DNA of 64,000 bases, taken from Alteribacillus iranensis. GTDB taxonomy: Bacteria; Bacillota; Bacilli; Bacillales; Marinococcaceae. Below are positions 17,299 to 26,351 of the stretch, piece by piece (the first letter of the stretch is position 1; the number at the start of each line of letters is the position of its first letter). The notes beneath the pieces were generated by a model. The model did no database searches. It saw only the letters and a list, made by a program, of their open reading frames with translations, and was not told the origin of the DNA. Location of the stretch: assembly GCF_900113025.1 (NCBI RefSeq), contig NZ_FONT01000001.1, positions 186,001-250,000 on the forward strand, in the 5' to 3' direction. The position numbers and the translations under genes are program-made.

Positions 17299-17676
17299 TT
17301 ATTTTTTTATTTTTCCCGACCATTTTCGAAAGCCTTTTTTTAGATGATAAATGTCTTCCGTGTTACGGTGTTTTTTTATAAGGCGCGCAGCTTGACGGCT
17401 TCTAGCTCCCGACTGGCAGTATAAATAAACGGGCTGGTCGTTTCTAATTTCATTGGATCTCTGTTTTAATTGAGTTAAGGGAATATTTCTCGCTCCTAAA
17501 ATGTGGCCTCCATTAAATTCGCGCGGCTCTCTCACATCAATAAGTTGAGCTTTTCGATATCCTTTCTTAAATTCTTCTTGGTCCAATTCTGTTAAAAACT
17601 TAGGGCTAACAAAGCGGCGTACAATCATAAACACGATAATGGCCAGAACGATACCCCACAAAATCCACGTAAGCAT
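17299..17676 (-). CDS. yqhL: YqhL, membrane-anchored rhodanese domain protein
   Basis: 125 residues from ATG 17676, with AAAGGAGAG upstream; an earlier in-frame start would add 27 residues of no apparent quality. One N-terminal membrane helix (LTWILWGIVLAIIVFMIV) is followed by a rhodanese domain: QLIDVREPREF, GHILGARNIPL and the active loop YCQSGARSR with Cys87. Rhodaneses carry sulfur as a persulfide on this Cys. In B. subtilis yqhL is also beside lipM, here divergent. A link to sulfur supply for lipoate synthesis is possible but only inferred from neighbourhood. Confidence 0.92.
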   Translation of the reverse strand: MLTWILWGIVLAIIVFMIVRRFVSPKFLTELDQEEFKKGYRKAQLIDVREPREFNGGHILGARNIPLTQLKQRSNEIRNDQPVYLYCQSGARSRQAARLIKKHRNTEDIYHLKKGFRKWSGKIKK

Positions 17677-17886
17677 GCTTGTTCTCTCCTTTTCTCTCTG
17701 TCTATTTCTTATATGGAACGAAGCAGTATGAAAGCTTTGTCCTATTTTGTTATGCAATGGCGAGGGATGCCTCTAGAACATATTATAATGGTCGTTATTG
17801 TCGTAAACAAGAAACTTTTGTTTTTCTTAAAGGTTTGATAGACTATTTTTTGCAGTGAATAAAATATGGAGAGTCAGGTGAAATGC

Positions 17887-18723
17887 ATGGGAAAGGAATC
17901 ATGGTATTTTATAGACTCAGGAAATAAAGCCCCTTCATACAATATGGCGCTCGATGAAAAGTTATTGGAGTGGCACAGTAAAGGGAAAATCCCACCTGTT
18001 GTTAGATTCTATGGCTGGGACCCTGCTACATTATCCATCGGCTATTTTCAAAAAGTACATAAAGAAATTGATATGGATGCCGTAAAAAAGCATGGCTTCG
18101 GATTCGTGAGAAGGCCAACAGGAGGACGTGGCGTTCTTCATGATAAAGAGTTAACATACAGTGTCATTGTTTCCGAGGACCACCCCAATATGCCGGCTAC
18201 AGTAACAGAAGCATACCGGGTCATTTCGGAAGGGATATTACAAGGATTTCGTTACTTAGGGTTACAAGCAGACTTTTCGATACCTAGGACGAAAGAAGAA
18301 GAACAGGCATTAAAAAGCCCGCGTTCTGCTGTTTGTTTTGATGCACCTTCTTGGTATGAATTGGTAGTAGAAGGTAGAAAGATAGCCGGGAGTGCACAAA
18401 CCCGTCAAAAGGGAGTAATCCTCCAGCATGGCTCCATTATTTTGGATATCGATGAGGATGCATTGTTTGATTTATTCCGTTATCCGAGTGAACGTGTACG
18501 AAAACGGATGCAAGATCGTTTTAAAAATAAAGCTGTGGCCATCAATGAACTAATGGACCAATCTGTGACGCTCGCAGACGTTTCTGAAGCATTTCATAAA
18601 GGGTTTGCAACAGGGTTAAACGTAACAGCTGAGTCATTTGAGCTGGATGAAGAACAAGAGAAGGAAGTATGGGACTTGGCTAAGTCGAAATATGAATCGG
18701 ATGAGTGGAATTTTCGTAGATAG
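17887..18723 (+). CDS. lipM: Octanoyl-[GcvH]:protein N-octanoyltransferase precursor enzyme LipM
   Basis: 278 residues, exactly the B. subtilis length, from ATG 17887 after AGGTGA. LipM moves octanoate from acyl carrier protein to GcvH, the first step of lipoyl assembly. The catalytic Cys150 is in [10 protein letters not shown], and the BPL_LplA fold motifs [18 protein letters not shown] and [12 protein letters not shown] are intact. The Cys instead of a Lys-only active site separates LipM from LplA. Its product feeds the glycine cleavage H protein and the bkd E2 subunit, both served by genes in this window. Confidence 0.95.
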   Translation: MGKESWYFIDSGNKAPSYNMALDEKLLEWHSKGKIPPVVRFYGWDPATLSIGYFQKVHKEIDMDAVKKHGFGFVRRPTGGRGVLHDKELTYSVIVSEDHPNMPATVTEAYRVISEGILQGFRYLGLQADFSIPRTKEEEQALKSPRSAVCFDAPSWYELVVEGRKIAGSAQTRQKGVILQHGSIILDIDEDALFDLFRYPSERVRKRMQDRFKNKAVAINELMDQSVTLADVSEAFHKGFATGLNVTAESFELDEEQEKEVWDLAKSKYESDEWNFRR

Positions 18724-18759
18724 TAGTAGAAATAACGGACGGTGTATAAAGTGATAGGG

Positions 18760-18796
18760 ACGAACCAGCTGTGTGCAGATAACATAGCTGGTTCGT
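18760..18796 (+). terminator. Hairpin terminator after lipM
   Basis: ACGAACCAGCT/AGCTGGTTCGT, 11-bp perfect stem with a 15-base loop. Only a short T-rich stretch follows, so termination strength is uncertain. Confidence 0.6.
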
Positions 18797-18898
18797 TATT
18801 GGGTTTCTAGCTACCGATGTTTATGGCTGTCTGGTTAGCGTATCATGTTTGACTCGCTTTTCTTAAAAGATAGGAGAGTATAACATTCACGGAGTGAT

Positions 18899-19018
18899 GT
18901 CTAGCTCCAGCTCCTAGTCGCTCGGGGTTTCATCGTCATCACCTGCGGCCATCAGGATGGCCTGCGGCGATGACAGATGAACCTGTCGCGACTAAACAAG
19001 GAGCTTTCGCTTTTCTTA
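18899..19018. repeat. Long imperfect palindromic repeat between lipM and dat
   Basis: Begins CTAGCTCCAGCTCCTAG, contains nested inverted repeats (AGTCGC..GCGACT, TTCATC.TCATC..GATGA.AGATGAA) and a central GGCCATCAGGATGGCC, and ends GGAGCTTTCGCTTTTCTTA. The last bases (TTA, 19016-19018) are the stop codon of dat on the minus strand. The same termini recur in opposite orientation at about 35187-35226. Confidence 0.85.
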
Positions 19019-19852
19019 TTTTTGAACTGATTGGCGGAAGTCATCTTGCAGTTCCCTCGTAATGGGGCCAGGTGAAAAAGAAGCTTCCATCTCTCCTTTC
19101 AGCTCAGTGACCGGTATAATTTCTTGTACTGTACTTGTGATAAAGATTTCGTCTGCTTCAGAAGCTTCTTGAAGAGTAAATGCTTTTTCTTCCACAGGGA
19201 TATGTCTTGCATTTGCTAGATGAACAACATGTTGTCTTGTAATTCCGTTTAAAATATAATGATTAGCCGGGTGTGTATAGAGCGTCCCATCTTTTACAAA
19301 AAAGATATTGCTTGATGAACCTTCTGTTATCACGCCCTCTCGATGTTGAAGAGCTTCTTGACAGCTGTTATCTTCGGCTTTTCTTTTTGCCATAATATTT
19401 CCGAGCAAGTTAATTGTTTTTATATCGCAACGAAGCCAGCGTATATCCTCAAGCACCCATAAGTGAATTCCGTTCTTCTGGTTTTGGACAGGAACTTCAG
19501 CTTCCCGCGTGAAAGCAGTGAGAACTGGCTTTAAATCACGGGTGTATAAATGATCACGTGGCTGTATCCCCCGGGTTACTTGAAAATACACAAATCCGTC
19601 TTGGAGATTATTTCGGTGAATCAAATCCGTGACAATGGTTTCTGTTTCTTCTGGGGAGTAAGGAAGAGAGAGGTCCATTTCTTTTGCACTGCGTGAAAAA
19701 CGCTCCATGTGTTCTTTCCATAAAAACGGTTTACTTTCGTATATGCGAATCACTTCATATATGCCGTCCCCAAAATAATATCCTCGGTCATCAAAGGAAA
19801 TTTTGGCATCTCGGCGTTTTATCATTTTGTCATCTAGCCATACGTATTCCAC
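19016..19852 (-). CDS. dat: D-amino acid aminotransferase
   Basis: 278 residues from GTG 19852 behind AAAGGAGAG. Class IV aminotransferase fold: start YVWLDDKMIKRRDAKISFDD, GDGIYEVIRIY, the PLP-lysine region CDIKTINLLGNIMAK, and EGSSSNIFFV with the phosphate-binding turn. The enzyme makes D-alanine and D-glutamate for cell-wall synthesis by transamination. The final bases of the gene coincide with the end of an interspersed repeat (stop codon within it). This gene and nrdJ interrupt the lipM-mntR order seen in B. subtilis. Confidence 0.92.
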   Translation of the reverse strand: MEYVWLDDKMIKRRDAKISFDDRGYYFGDGIYEVIRIYESKPFLWKEHMERFSRSAKEMDLSLPYSPEETETIVTDLIHRNNLQDGFVYFQVTRGIQPRDHLYTRDLKPVLTAFTREAEVPVQNQKNGIHLWVLEDIRWLRCDIKTINLLGNIMAKRKAEDNSCQEALQHREGVITEGSSSNIFFVKDGTLYTHPANHYILNGITRQHVVHLANARHIPVEEKAFTLQEASEADEIFITSTVQEIIPVTELKGEMEASFSPGPITRELQDDFRQSVQK

Positions 19853-20255
19853 TGTTATCTCTCCTTTAGAATGGTGAAGTATGTTATTTCTATGAAAATT
19901 TTAGCACATAAGAGGAAAATAAAAAGGGCAATCACATCATAAAGGCTGTCAATCGGAAGGGCATACAGCACATACAACAGGCTGTAGATCGAATCCAATA
20001 GGTTACATATTTGTATTAGCAAACCTTTACGAAACGCAAGAAGTAATTTCATGTAAAAGAAAAGAAGAGCGCATCATAAAACTAGTATGCTTCATCGTAC
20101 GGCTGTAAACTCACGATTCTGAAGTTGACAAATTTCTATAAAATATCTAGTTTTACAATATGTTGTATGAGGTATAAATAATTAAACACTATATATTGAT
20201 TTACAAACGAGCATGTGGTAACTTGAACTTTAACAGTTATTGATGGGGAGGATGA
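19853..20255. other. Intergenic region between dat and nrdJ
   Basis: 403 bases. It holds the divergent starts of dat and nrdJ and the putative NrdR boxes described separately. A minus-strand frame at 19855-20052 encodes 65 mostly hydrophobic residues (LLDSIYSLLYVLYAL, VIALFIFLLCA) and ends two bases before dat. It lacks a convincing binding site, so I do not call it a gene. No cobalamin riboswitch core was seen. Confidence 0.6.
20153..20201 (+). promoter_or_regulatory. Putative pair of NrdR boxes upstream of nrdJ
   Basis: Two near-palindromes, TTACAATATGTTGTAT (20153-20168) and ACACTATATATTGATT (20186-20201), have centres 33 bp apart, close to three helical turns. Both resemble the ACAC.ATATATTGTGT type NrdR box that occurs in pairs before ribonucleotide reductase genes. 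The match is imperfect, so this is a prediction from position and pattern. Confidence 0.55.
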
Positions 20256-22826
20256 ATGATGGGAATTACTATGCAACAGTTGAGAACGATCGATAAGGAA
20301 AGATTAAACCAAGATATTAAACAATTTCCCCAAGTATTTCCAGTGACAGATGATATGCATATAACACAACAGGGTGTTTCTCGTCTGGTAATGCTTGATC
20401 GCTATACATTTAAAGATACGGAGAAAAAAACATTAAAAATCGGAGACTTTGTAGTTTTAACTGTAAAAGATGACCCGAAATTTCCAGCTCGTGGTTACGG
20501 TTTTATCACGGCACTAGATATGGAAAACAACAAAGCCACGGTACAAGTGGACAGTGATTTTTTGTCTGTGCTGGACCCGGAAGAAGCGGAAGAAGGGATA
20601 GTGACTCGTTCGTTAGACGTTATCGAGAAACCTCTTGAAATTTATTATGAACAGATTGCTAAACGAAATGCTGCAGGCTTGGCATCTGTAGAGACAACTG
20701 AAGAAAGACGCAAAGAATCATTTGAGCGTTTTTATAAAGAATTGTCCAGCATGAATTTTATTCCAGCCGGCCGCGTTTTGTATGGAGCTGGTGCTGAAAC
20801 GGATGTGACATATTTTAATTGTTATGTCATGCCATTTGTAGAGGATTCCCGCGAAGGTATTTCAGAACACCGCAAGCAAGTGATGGAGATTATGAGCCGA
20901 GGGGGCGGTGTCGGCACGAATGGTTCGACGCTTCGTCCACGTAACACGTTAGCAAAAGGAGTAAACGGTAAGTCTTCTGGATCTGTTTCCTGGCTTGATG
21001 ATATTGCGAAGCTGACTCATCTTGTAGAACAGGGAGGGTCGAGAAGAGGCGCGCAAATGATTATGCTCGCTGATTGGCATCCCGATATTTTAGAGTTCAT
21101 TATTTCTAAGATGCAGAACCCCCGTATTCTCCGTTACTTGTATGAAAACTCAGAGGATGAACAAATAAAAAGTCTGGTAAAAGAGAAACTGAAGTTTACT
21201 CCTTTAACAGCAACGGAAGAAGCCATGTATCAAGGGATTGTAAATTACAAAGACATACCGGGACAAGGTGGTTTCGATCATAAAGTCATCCGTGAAGCAG
21301 AGGAAAAATTACAAACGGGCGGAACGTATGCGGTGAACTCACCTGAATTCTTAACGGGTGCTAATATTTCTGTATGTTTGACAAATGACTTCATGGAAGC
21401 CGTCGAAAATGATGCAAATTACGAACTGCGGTTCCCGGATGTAGAAAATTATTCCGAAGAAGAAATGAAAATGTACAATGAAGAATGGCAAGAATGCGGA
21501 GATGTGAGGGAATGGGAAGCCAAAGGGTTTGCTGTTCGAACGTATCGAACCATTAAAGCAAAAGAACTATGGAATTTGATAAATATATGTGCCACTTATT
21601 CTGCAGAACCAGGTATCTTTTTTATCGATAATGCCAATGAACAAACGAACGCACAAAGTTACGGACAAAAAGTGGTAGCGACGAATCCATGTGGGGAGCA
21701 GCCGCTGGCTCCGTTTTCTGTATGTAATCTGGCAGCTGTTAACTTAGCAGAAATGGCTGATAAAAAGTCCAATCAAGTCGATTTTGACAAGCTTCGTAAA
21801 ACAGTAGAAACCGGCGTTCGTATGCAGGATAATGTGATCGATGCTACCCCTTACTTCTTAGAAGAAAATACAGAACAGGCCAAGGGCGAGAGACGAATAG
21901 GTCTCGGTGTAATGGGTCTTCATGACTTGCTCATCTATGCTGAAACGACGTATGGCTCCGAAGAAGGGAACGAACTGATCGATAAGATCTTTGAAACAAT
22001 TGCCACGACAGCATACAGAACAAGCATAGAATTAGCAAAGGAAAAGGGAAGCTTCCCGTTTCTCAGAGGGGAAACGGAAGAAGAAACCCAAGAAAAGCGT
22101 CAGGCATTTATCGAAACAGGGTACATGAGAAAAATGCCGGCAGATATTCGAGAAGGTGTGTTGAAGTATGGTATCCGTAATTCCCATCTTTTAACGGTGG
22201 CACCAACAGGCAGTACAGGAACTATGGTCGGAGTGAGCACAGGGCTTGAACCGTACTTCTCCTTTAAGTATTACAGAAGTGGAAGACTGGGGAAATTTAT
22301 TGAAGTAAATGCAGATATCGTCCAAGAGTATTTGGATTCCCATCCAGAAGCAGACCCTGATCACTTGCCAGAGTTCTTTGTTTCATCCATGGATCTATCT
22401 CCGGAAGCTCACGCGGATGTCCAATGTATTATACAACGCTGGGTAGATAGTTCTTTATCAAAAACGGTGAATGCCCCACGTGGTTATACAGTGGAGCAGG
22501 TACAAAAAGTGTATGAAAGATTGTACCGTGGAGGAGCAAAAGGAGGAACGGTGTACGTAGATGGAAGCAGAGACGCCCAAGTTCTTTCTTTAGAAGCGGA
22601 AGAAAACACTTTTGGTACAGAAGAAGCGGGAACAGAGATGAATGAACCAAAAGAAAAGAATAAAGTCATGCTTGTGGATACGATCAGAGACATCCGGTCA
22701 ACGACTGTAAACTTTGGGAATGAAATTGGAGATACATGTCCTGTTTGCCGGGAAGGGACCGTCGAAGAAGCTGGAGGATGTAATACTTGCACAAATTGCG
22801 GAGCTCAGCTTAAATGTGGATTGTAA
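20256..22826 (+). CDS. nrdJ: Adenosylcobalamin-dependent (class II) ribonucleoside-diphosphate reductase
   Basis: 856 residues; the ATG at 20256 (or 20259) follows GGGGAGG. It reduces ribonucleotides to deoxyribonucleotides with a radical made from coenzyme B12, needing no oxygen. Visible features: FIPAGRVLYGAG, RGGGVGTNGSTLRP, the active-site loop NPCGEQPLAPFSVCN at about residue 478, GLGVMGLHDLL, and APTGSTGTMVGVSTGLEPYF. The C-terminal tail has a zinc-finger-like set CPVC...CNTC.NC followed by QLKCG, used for re-reduction. No partner subunit is needed. It lies in an insert between lipM and mntR with its own promoter region and terminator. Confidence 0.95.
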   Translation: MMGITMQQLRTIDKERLNQDIKQFPQVFPVTDDMHITQQGVSRLVMLDRYTFKDTEKKTLKIGDFVVLTVKDDPKFPARGYGFITALDMENNKATVQVDSDFLSVLDPEEAEEGIVTRSLDVIEKPLEIYYEQIAKRNAAGLASVETTEERRKESFERFYKELSSMNFIPAGRVLYGAGAETDVTYFNCYVMPFVEDSREGISEHRKQVMEIMSRGGGVGTNGSTLRPRNTLAKGVNGKSSGSVSWLDDIAKLTHLVEQGGSRRGAQMIMLADWHPDILEFIISKMQNPRILRYLYENSEDEQIKSLVKEKLKFTPLTATEEAMYQGIVNYKDIPGQGGFDHKVIREAEEKLQTGGTYAVNSPEFLTGANISVCLTNDFMEAVENDANYELRFPDVENYSEEEMKMYNEEWQECGDVREWEAKGFAVRTYRTIKAKELWNLINICATYSAEPGIFFIDNANEQTNAQSYGQKVVATNPCGEQPLAPFSVCNLAAVNLAEMADKKSNQVDFDKLRKTVETGVRMQDNVIDATPYFLEENTEQAKGERRIGLGVMGLHDLLIYAETTYGSEEGNELIDKIFETIATTAYRTSIELAKEKGSFPFLRGETEEETQEKRQAFIETGYMRKMPADIREGVLKYGIRNSHLLTVAPTGSTGTMVGVSTGLEPYFSFKYYRSGRLGKFIEVNADIVQEYLDSHPEADPDHLPEFFVSSMDLSPEAHADVQCIIQRWVDSSLSKTVNAPRGYTVEQVQKVYERLYRGGAKGGTVYVDGSRDAQVLSLEAEENTFGTEEAGTEMNEPKEKNKVMLVDTIRDIRSTTVNFGNEIGDTCPVCREGTVEEAGGCNTCTNCGAQLKCGL

Positions 22827-22885
22827 CAAGCTGATATTCTTTATAGCCCTGATGAAGAAGTAGAGGCTGTATAAAAGCCCTGAAT

Positions 22886-22937
22886 GTTAAAATACCATGG
22901 ACGCCATCCATCTAGATGGTGACCATGGTATTTTTTA
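22886..22937 (+). terminator. Terminator of nrdJ
   Basis: AAAATACCATGG pairs with CCATGGTATTTT; the loop contains a second stem CCATC/GATGG. A run of T follows. Confidence 0.88.
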
Positions 22938-23221
22938 AAGCCAGCTTATGCAGCTCGCTTCTTTTTGCAGGGGGGGAGGTCACACCGCCACATTTGAGAG
23001 AGAACCAAAAATACATGAAGAGTAAAGAAGGATGAATGATTATGTGAACTCTTTTTCCTAAGGGAAAGTTATCATAAAGCTGTTTGGAAAAGGGAATCCC
23101 TGTTTGTCGTACACCTTGAAATACGATACACTAGAACTAATGCAATTTTTTTGAGTGCTCTTTATTACTCTAAGCTACAGCAAATAACTTGTCATATATC
23201 AACAGCATTGGAGGATCACGT
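22938..23221 (+). other. Leader region before mntR
   Basis: 284 bases with no open frame I would support. The last 13 bases hold the mntR ribosome binding site (GGAGG). I saw no clear operator. Confidence 0.5.
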
Positions 23222-23650
23222 ATGCCAACTCCCAGCATGGAAGATTATTTAGAACGAATTTATACATTAATTGAGGATAAAGGATATGCAAGAGTTTCAG
23301 ATATCGCGGAAGCTTTAGGGGTTCACCCCTCGTCGGTGACGAAAATGGTGCAAAAGCTCGACCAAAAGGAATACCTTGTATACGAAAAATACCGGGGATT
23401 CGTTTTAACGGCTAAAGGAAAAAAAGTCGGCAAGCGTTTAGTGTATCGTCACGAGTTGCTAGAAGACTTTTTGAAATTAATTGGAGTGGAACAGGAGTAT
23501 ATTTATAATGATGTCGAAGGAATTGAGCATCACCTGAGTTGGGATGCGATCGACCGGATCGGGGATGTTGTCCAATATTTTGAAGAGAAGGAAGAGAGGG
23601 TGCACACTCTTCGTGACATTCAAAAGAAAAATGAGCTTGAACAGACATAA
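23222..23650 (+). CDS. mntR: Manganese-responsive transcriptional regulator MntR
   Basis: 142 residues, the exact B. subtilis length, from ATG 23222 after TTGGAGGATC. DtxR family: winged helix [20 protein letters not shown], then the metal-binding and dimer domain. Ligand residues Asp8 and Glu11 ([10 protein letters not shown]) and the block [11 protein letters not shown] are all present, as in Mn-binding MntR. With Mn2+ bound, it represses manganese uptake genes. In B. subtilis it follows lipM directly; here dat and nrdJ separate them. Confidence 0.96.
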   Translation: MPTPSMEDYLERIYTLIEDKGYARVSDIAEALGVHPSSVTKMVQKLDQKEYLVYEKYRGFVLTAKGKKVGKRLVYRHELLEDFLKLIGVEQEYIYNDVEGIEHHLSWDAIDRIGDVVQYFEEKEERVHTLRDIQKKNELEQT

Positions 23651-23690
23651 CGGGTAACAGCCTTCTTTTCAAATGCAAATGCCCAAACAG

Positions 23691-23714
23691 TCAACATAAT
23701 AAAAATTATGTTAA
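23691..23714. repeat. Short inverted repeat after mntR
   Basis: TCAACATAAT and ATTATGTTAA, ten-base arms with one mismatch around four A. It could be an operator or weak hairpin; it is not followed by a T run. Confidence 0.4.
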
Positions 23715-23760
23715 CAAAAAATGAACTTACTAAACGAATATGACAGATAAAAATGTTTTG

Positions 23761-23792
23761 CCGGACTTAAGCCCTTTTAAGTCCGGTTTTTT
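23761..23792 (+). terminator. Terminator after mntR
   Basis: CCGGACTTAA/TTAAGTCCGG with a six-base loop and T6. Confidence 0.9.
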
Positions 23793-23888
23793 GTTCTCAC
23801 AGATAAAAATACATTTGTGGTCGTTAGTCACATGTATAAACATGGGCTATATAATAATGATAAATGGGAAATAAGAGAGGCGAAGCCC

Positions 23889-24779
23889 ATGAGATTGGAC
23901 GGAGTTTTTGCAGGTGGCGGGGTCAAGGCATTTGCTTTTATTGGTGCATTGCAGGTGATCGAAAAGAAAGGCTACTCTTTTGAACGAGTGGCAGGAACGA
24001 GTGCTGGCTCTATCATGGCCGCTCTCATTAAAGCGGGATACACGGCAGAGGAGTTGTACTCCATATTTATGCCCCTTCAACTGGATACATTGCTGGAGAA
24101 AAACCGGATGACTACGTACTTTCCTTGGCTCTCCTGGTTTTCGATTTATTGGAAGCTTGGTTTATATAAAGGAGACAAACTAGAATATTGGCTTCGAGAG
24201 CTGCTGGCAAGAAAGAAAATTTATCGTTTTGGAGATCTTCCTGAAGGCACATTGAAAATAGTTGCTTCTGACGTGACAGGGGGGAGGATTTTCATATTGC
24301 CGGATGATCTCCCAAAGTATGGGCGACATCCGGAGTCATTTTCGATTGCTAGAGCCGTGAAAATGAGTTGCATGTTACCTTACGTTTTTCAGCCCGATAA
24401 GCTGAAGACGGGAAAAAAGAAAAGCAGCCTTATCGTAGATGGCGGTATCTTAAGCAATTTCCCCATTTGGTTATTTAAAGAGGGGAACGTTTCTAAATAT
24501 AAACGACCTGTTATCGGTTTCCAATTATCCCCGAAACTTACCGAAGAACAAGGCAGTAAAGATATTCATAATGGCATTCAATTATACCAATCGTTATTTG
24601 AAACAATGAGAAAAGCCCATGATTTACGATACATTGACAAGAACGAGGCTAAGAATGTCGTGTTTTTACCAGCAGATCACATTAAAAGCACTCAATTTGA
24701 TGTGAGCGACGAGCAAAGGCAAGAGTTGATCTGCAAAGGTAGGAAAGCAACAGAAACATTTTTAAAGAAATGGTGCTAG
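23889..24779 (+). CDS. yqhO: YqhO, patatin-like phospholipase family protein
   Basis: 296 residues from ATG 23889 (AGAGAGG upstream); an earlier in-frame start lacks a site. Patatin-type catalytic dyad: oxyanion loop GVFAGGGVKAFAF, nucleophile Ser38 in GTSAGS, and Asp in VDGGILSNFP. The family are serine acyl hydrolases acting on phospholipids or related esters. In the middle, WLSWFSIYWKLGLYKGDKL may contact membranes. Same neighbourhood as in B. subtilis (after mntR). Substrate unknown. Confidence 0.92.
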   Translation: MRLDGVFAGGGVKAFAFIGALQVIEKKGYSFERVAGTSAGSIMAALIKAGYTAEELYSIFMPLQLDTLLEKNRMTTYFPWLSWFSIYWKLGLYKGDKLEYWLRELLARKKIYRFGDLPEGTLKIVASDVTGGRIFILPDDLPKYGRHPESFSIARAVKMSCMLPYVFQPDKLKTGKKKSSLIVDGGILSNFPIWLFKEGNVSKYKRPVIGFQLSPKLTEEQGSKDIHNGIQLYQSLFETMRKAHDLRYIDKNEAKNVVFLPADHIKSTQFDVSDEQRQELICKGRKATETFLKKWC

Positions 24780-24786
24780 CCGCCGC

Positions 24787-25569
24787 TTACACACGCGAAT
24801 GCCCTTCTTGCTCACAAAGCCCCATCTTACTGGCTAACAAAGGTTGCAGGATAGTAATCCACAATCCTAAAAACCCTGTATACAGAAAATGTATGACTAA
24901 TGTTTCGGGAAGCAGTCCGCCTATATAAATAATAAAAAGTAAACCAACTACACCTAAAAGTCCTGAAAAGGCGCGTTTTATTTCCTTCTCTGCCGTTATC
25001 ATACGGACTTTTAGCTGCTCCATACTATGTCCGGCTCCTACTCCTAGAAGGAGTCCGGCATGAGGTGCTCCTTCAGGATAAATTAAAAGCATCGCCGACG
25101 GAAGTACGAGAGAAAAGGAGAATATAATAGGCTCAGGGACACTTCCTATCCAATCCAACGACCGGTAAACGACATACAAGATAAACAAACCGATGAATAG
25201 AGCAGCGGCAATGTCTTGAAGAGAGTGTCCTGTATAATAATAGGACAAAAATGAGGTAAGAAGAATGACTCCAATCGCGATAAGGGTAAAACGGCGGTCT
25301 CGTATTTCAGGGACTAAGTATCCCCACACTGCTGTAGTGATCTGTACACTTCCAGCTGGAAAATTAAATCCTTGTTGGGAAAGGGAAGAGGTGTCAGGAG
25401 CCAGCGTGAAAGCTATCAACCCATGGACATAAAGGGTGAGTGCGAACACAACGAGCATTCGAAAACCGATATGTTTATCGACAACCCAAAAAATGAGAGC
25501 TAATATGGCTAATAAAAACCAGTTGTTAGCTAGCAAAGCTAAAGTATCCCCCGCCAATTGGGTTAGCAT
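24787..25569 (-). CDS. PAP2-like membrane protein with altered catalytic residues
   Basis: 260 residues from ATG 25569 behind GGGGGAGGAAG, with about eight hydrophobic helices. The layout is that of PAP2 phosphatases: a segment ending FPAGSVQITTAVWG (residues 70-83) in the place of the usual FPSGHAQ motif, and SYYYTGHSLQDIAAA (110-124) in the place of SR.Y.G.H...D. The catalytic His of SGH and the Arg of SR are replaced, while GH and D of the last motif remain. The first motif KX6RP is not seen. Phosphatase activity is therefore doubtful. It ends in the same terminator region as yqhP and converges with yqhO. Confidence 0.75.
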   Translation of the reverse strand: MLTQLAGDTLALLANNWFLLAILALIFWVVDKHIGFRMLVVFALTLYVHGLIAFTLAPDTSSLSQQGFNFPAGSVQITTAVWGYLVPEIRDRRFTLIAIGVILLTSFLSYYYTGHSLQDIAAALFIGLFILYVVYRSLDWIGSVPEPIIFSFSLVLPSAMLLIYPEGAPHAGLLLGVGAGHSMEQLKVRMITAEKEIKRAFSGLLGVVGLLFIIYIGGLLPETLVIHFLYTGFLGLWITILQPLLASKMGLCEQEGHSRV

Positions 25570-25596
25570 CTCTTCCTCCCCCTTTTCCATAGAAAA

Positions 25597-25637
25597 AAAA
25601 GAACCGGGCTCAGGTTAGAAAAGAGCCCGGTTCTTTT
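25597..25637 (-). terminator. Terminator overlapping the end of yqhP
   Basis: AAGAACCGGGCTC pairs with GAGCCCGGTTCTT; on the minus strand it ends in a T run. The left part of the stem is inside the last codons of yqhP. Confidence 0.85.
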
Positions 25638-26004
25638 TCCGGTTCTTTTTCCCCTCAATCACTGTTAGATTATGGTCTTCTCGACGTTTGTTTATAGCTC
25701 GAGAGGGGCGTTTTTTTAAAGGTTTGCTTTTCGCTTGTTGTTTGGCTGCTTGTTGGTATTTGGACTGCGCGGAATTTATTTTTTTCTTTTGCATAGAGGA
25801 ACGGGACGCACCTTGGTATTGACTCATCGTCATCCGTTTCATGATGACGCGGGTAAATAAAAAGTAAATTCCGATGGCTATTGCGGCACCAACGAGCAGG
25901 TAGGTGAGAAGACCAAGTGGATCAGTCACAAGCTGATAACCTACTCCTAATGCAGCTAAACCAAGAATGACAATCAAAAACAGATTCATTGAACGACCGG
26001 CCAT
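25615..26004 (-). CDS. yqhP: YqhP, SA1362 family protein
   Basis: 129 residues from ATG 26004, with GGAGGTGAAA upstream. Two N-terminal membrane helices (NLFLIVILGLAALGVGYQL and LLTYLLVGAAIAIGIYFLF) are followed by a long basic hydrophilic tail with SQYQ, KKKINSAQSKYQQ and RRPSRAINKRRED-like text. This two-helix plus basic tail layout is typical of the SA1362/YqhP family of bacilli and staphylococci. Function unknown. B. subtilis yqhQ, normally next, is missing here. Confidence 0.82.
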   Translation of the reverse strand: MAGRSMNLFLIVILGLAALGVGYQLVTDPLGLLTYLLVGAAIAIGIYFLFTRVIMKRMTMSQYQGASRSSMQKKKINSAQSKYQQAAKQQAKSKPLKKRPSRAINKRREDHNLTVIEGKKNRKKNRALF

Positions 26005-26351
26005 AGGTTTCACCTCCGAATTAATAACCAATCAAAAGGCTCGAAAAAGAGACTGTGAAACGAAAGTGGCTGCAAGTAGTAACACAATGATTATTTTGTA
26101 TGTGATTAGATCGTAGAAGATATTCTTCAAAAAATTGTTGCGAAATTAAAGTTTACTTCTATTCTACATGAATTCGTTGATATTCTCTATAGTAAAGGCT
26201 CCGAATTAACAAAAATAGTAAAAAGTCATACGTCCCTTTCTAGTAATAAACCATTCCCCATTTGGATAAAAAATACACCTTAAACATAAATAGAATTTCT
26301 AAGAAGTATATTCTGTACGCTTTTTTTCATACTACAACTAGGAGGGATAAT
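26005..26351. other. Intergenic region between yqhP and yqhR
   Basis: 347 A+T-rich bases with divergent gene starts. I see no open frame, repeat or terminator to support; the place where yqhQ stands in B. subtilis contains no trace of it. Confidence 0.5.

Noticed and set aside
19855-20052. 65-residue hydrophobic frame upstream of dat (minus strand)
   Set aside because: No convincing ribosome binding site and A+T-rich DNA easily yields hydrophobic text; noted in the intergenic entry only.
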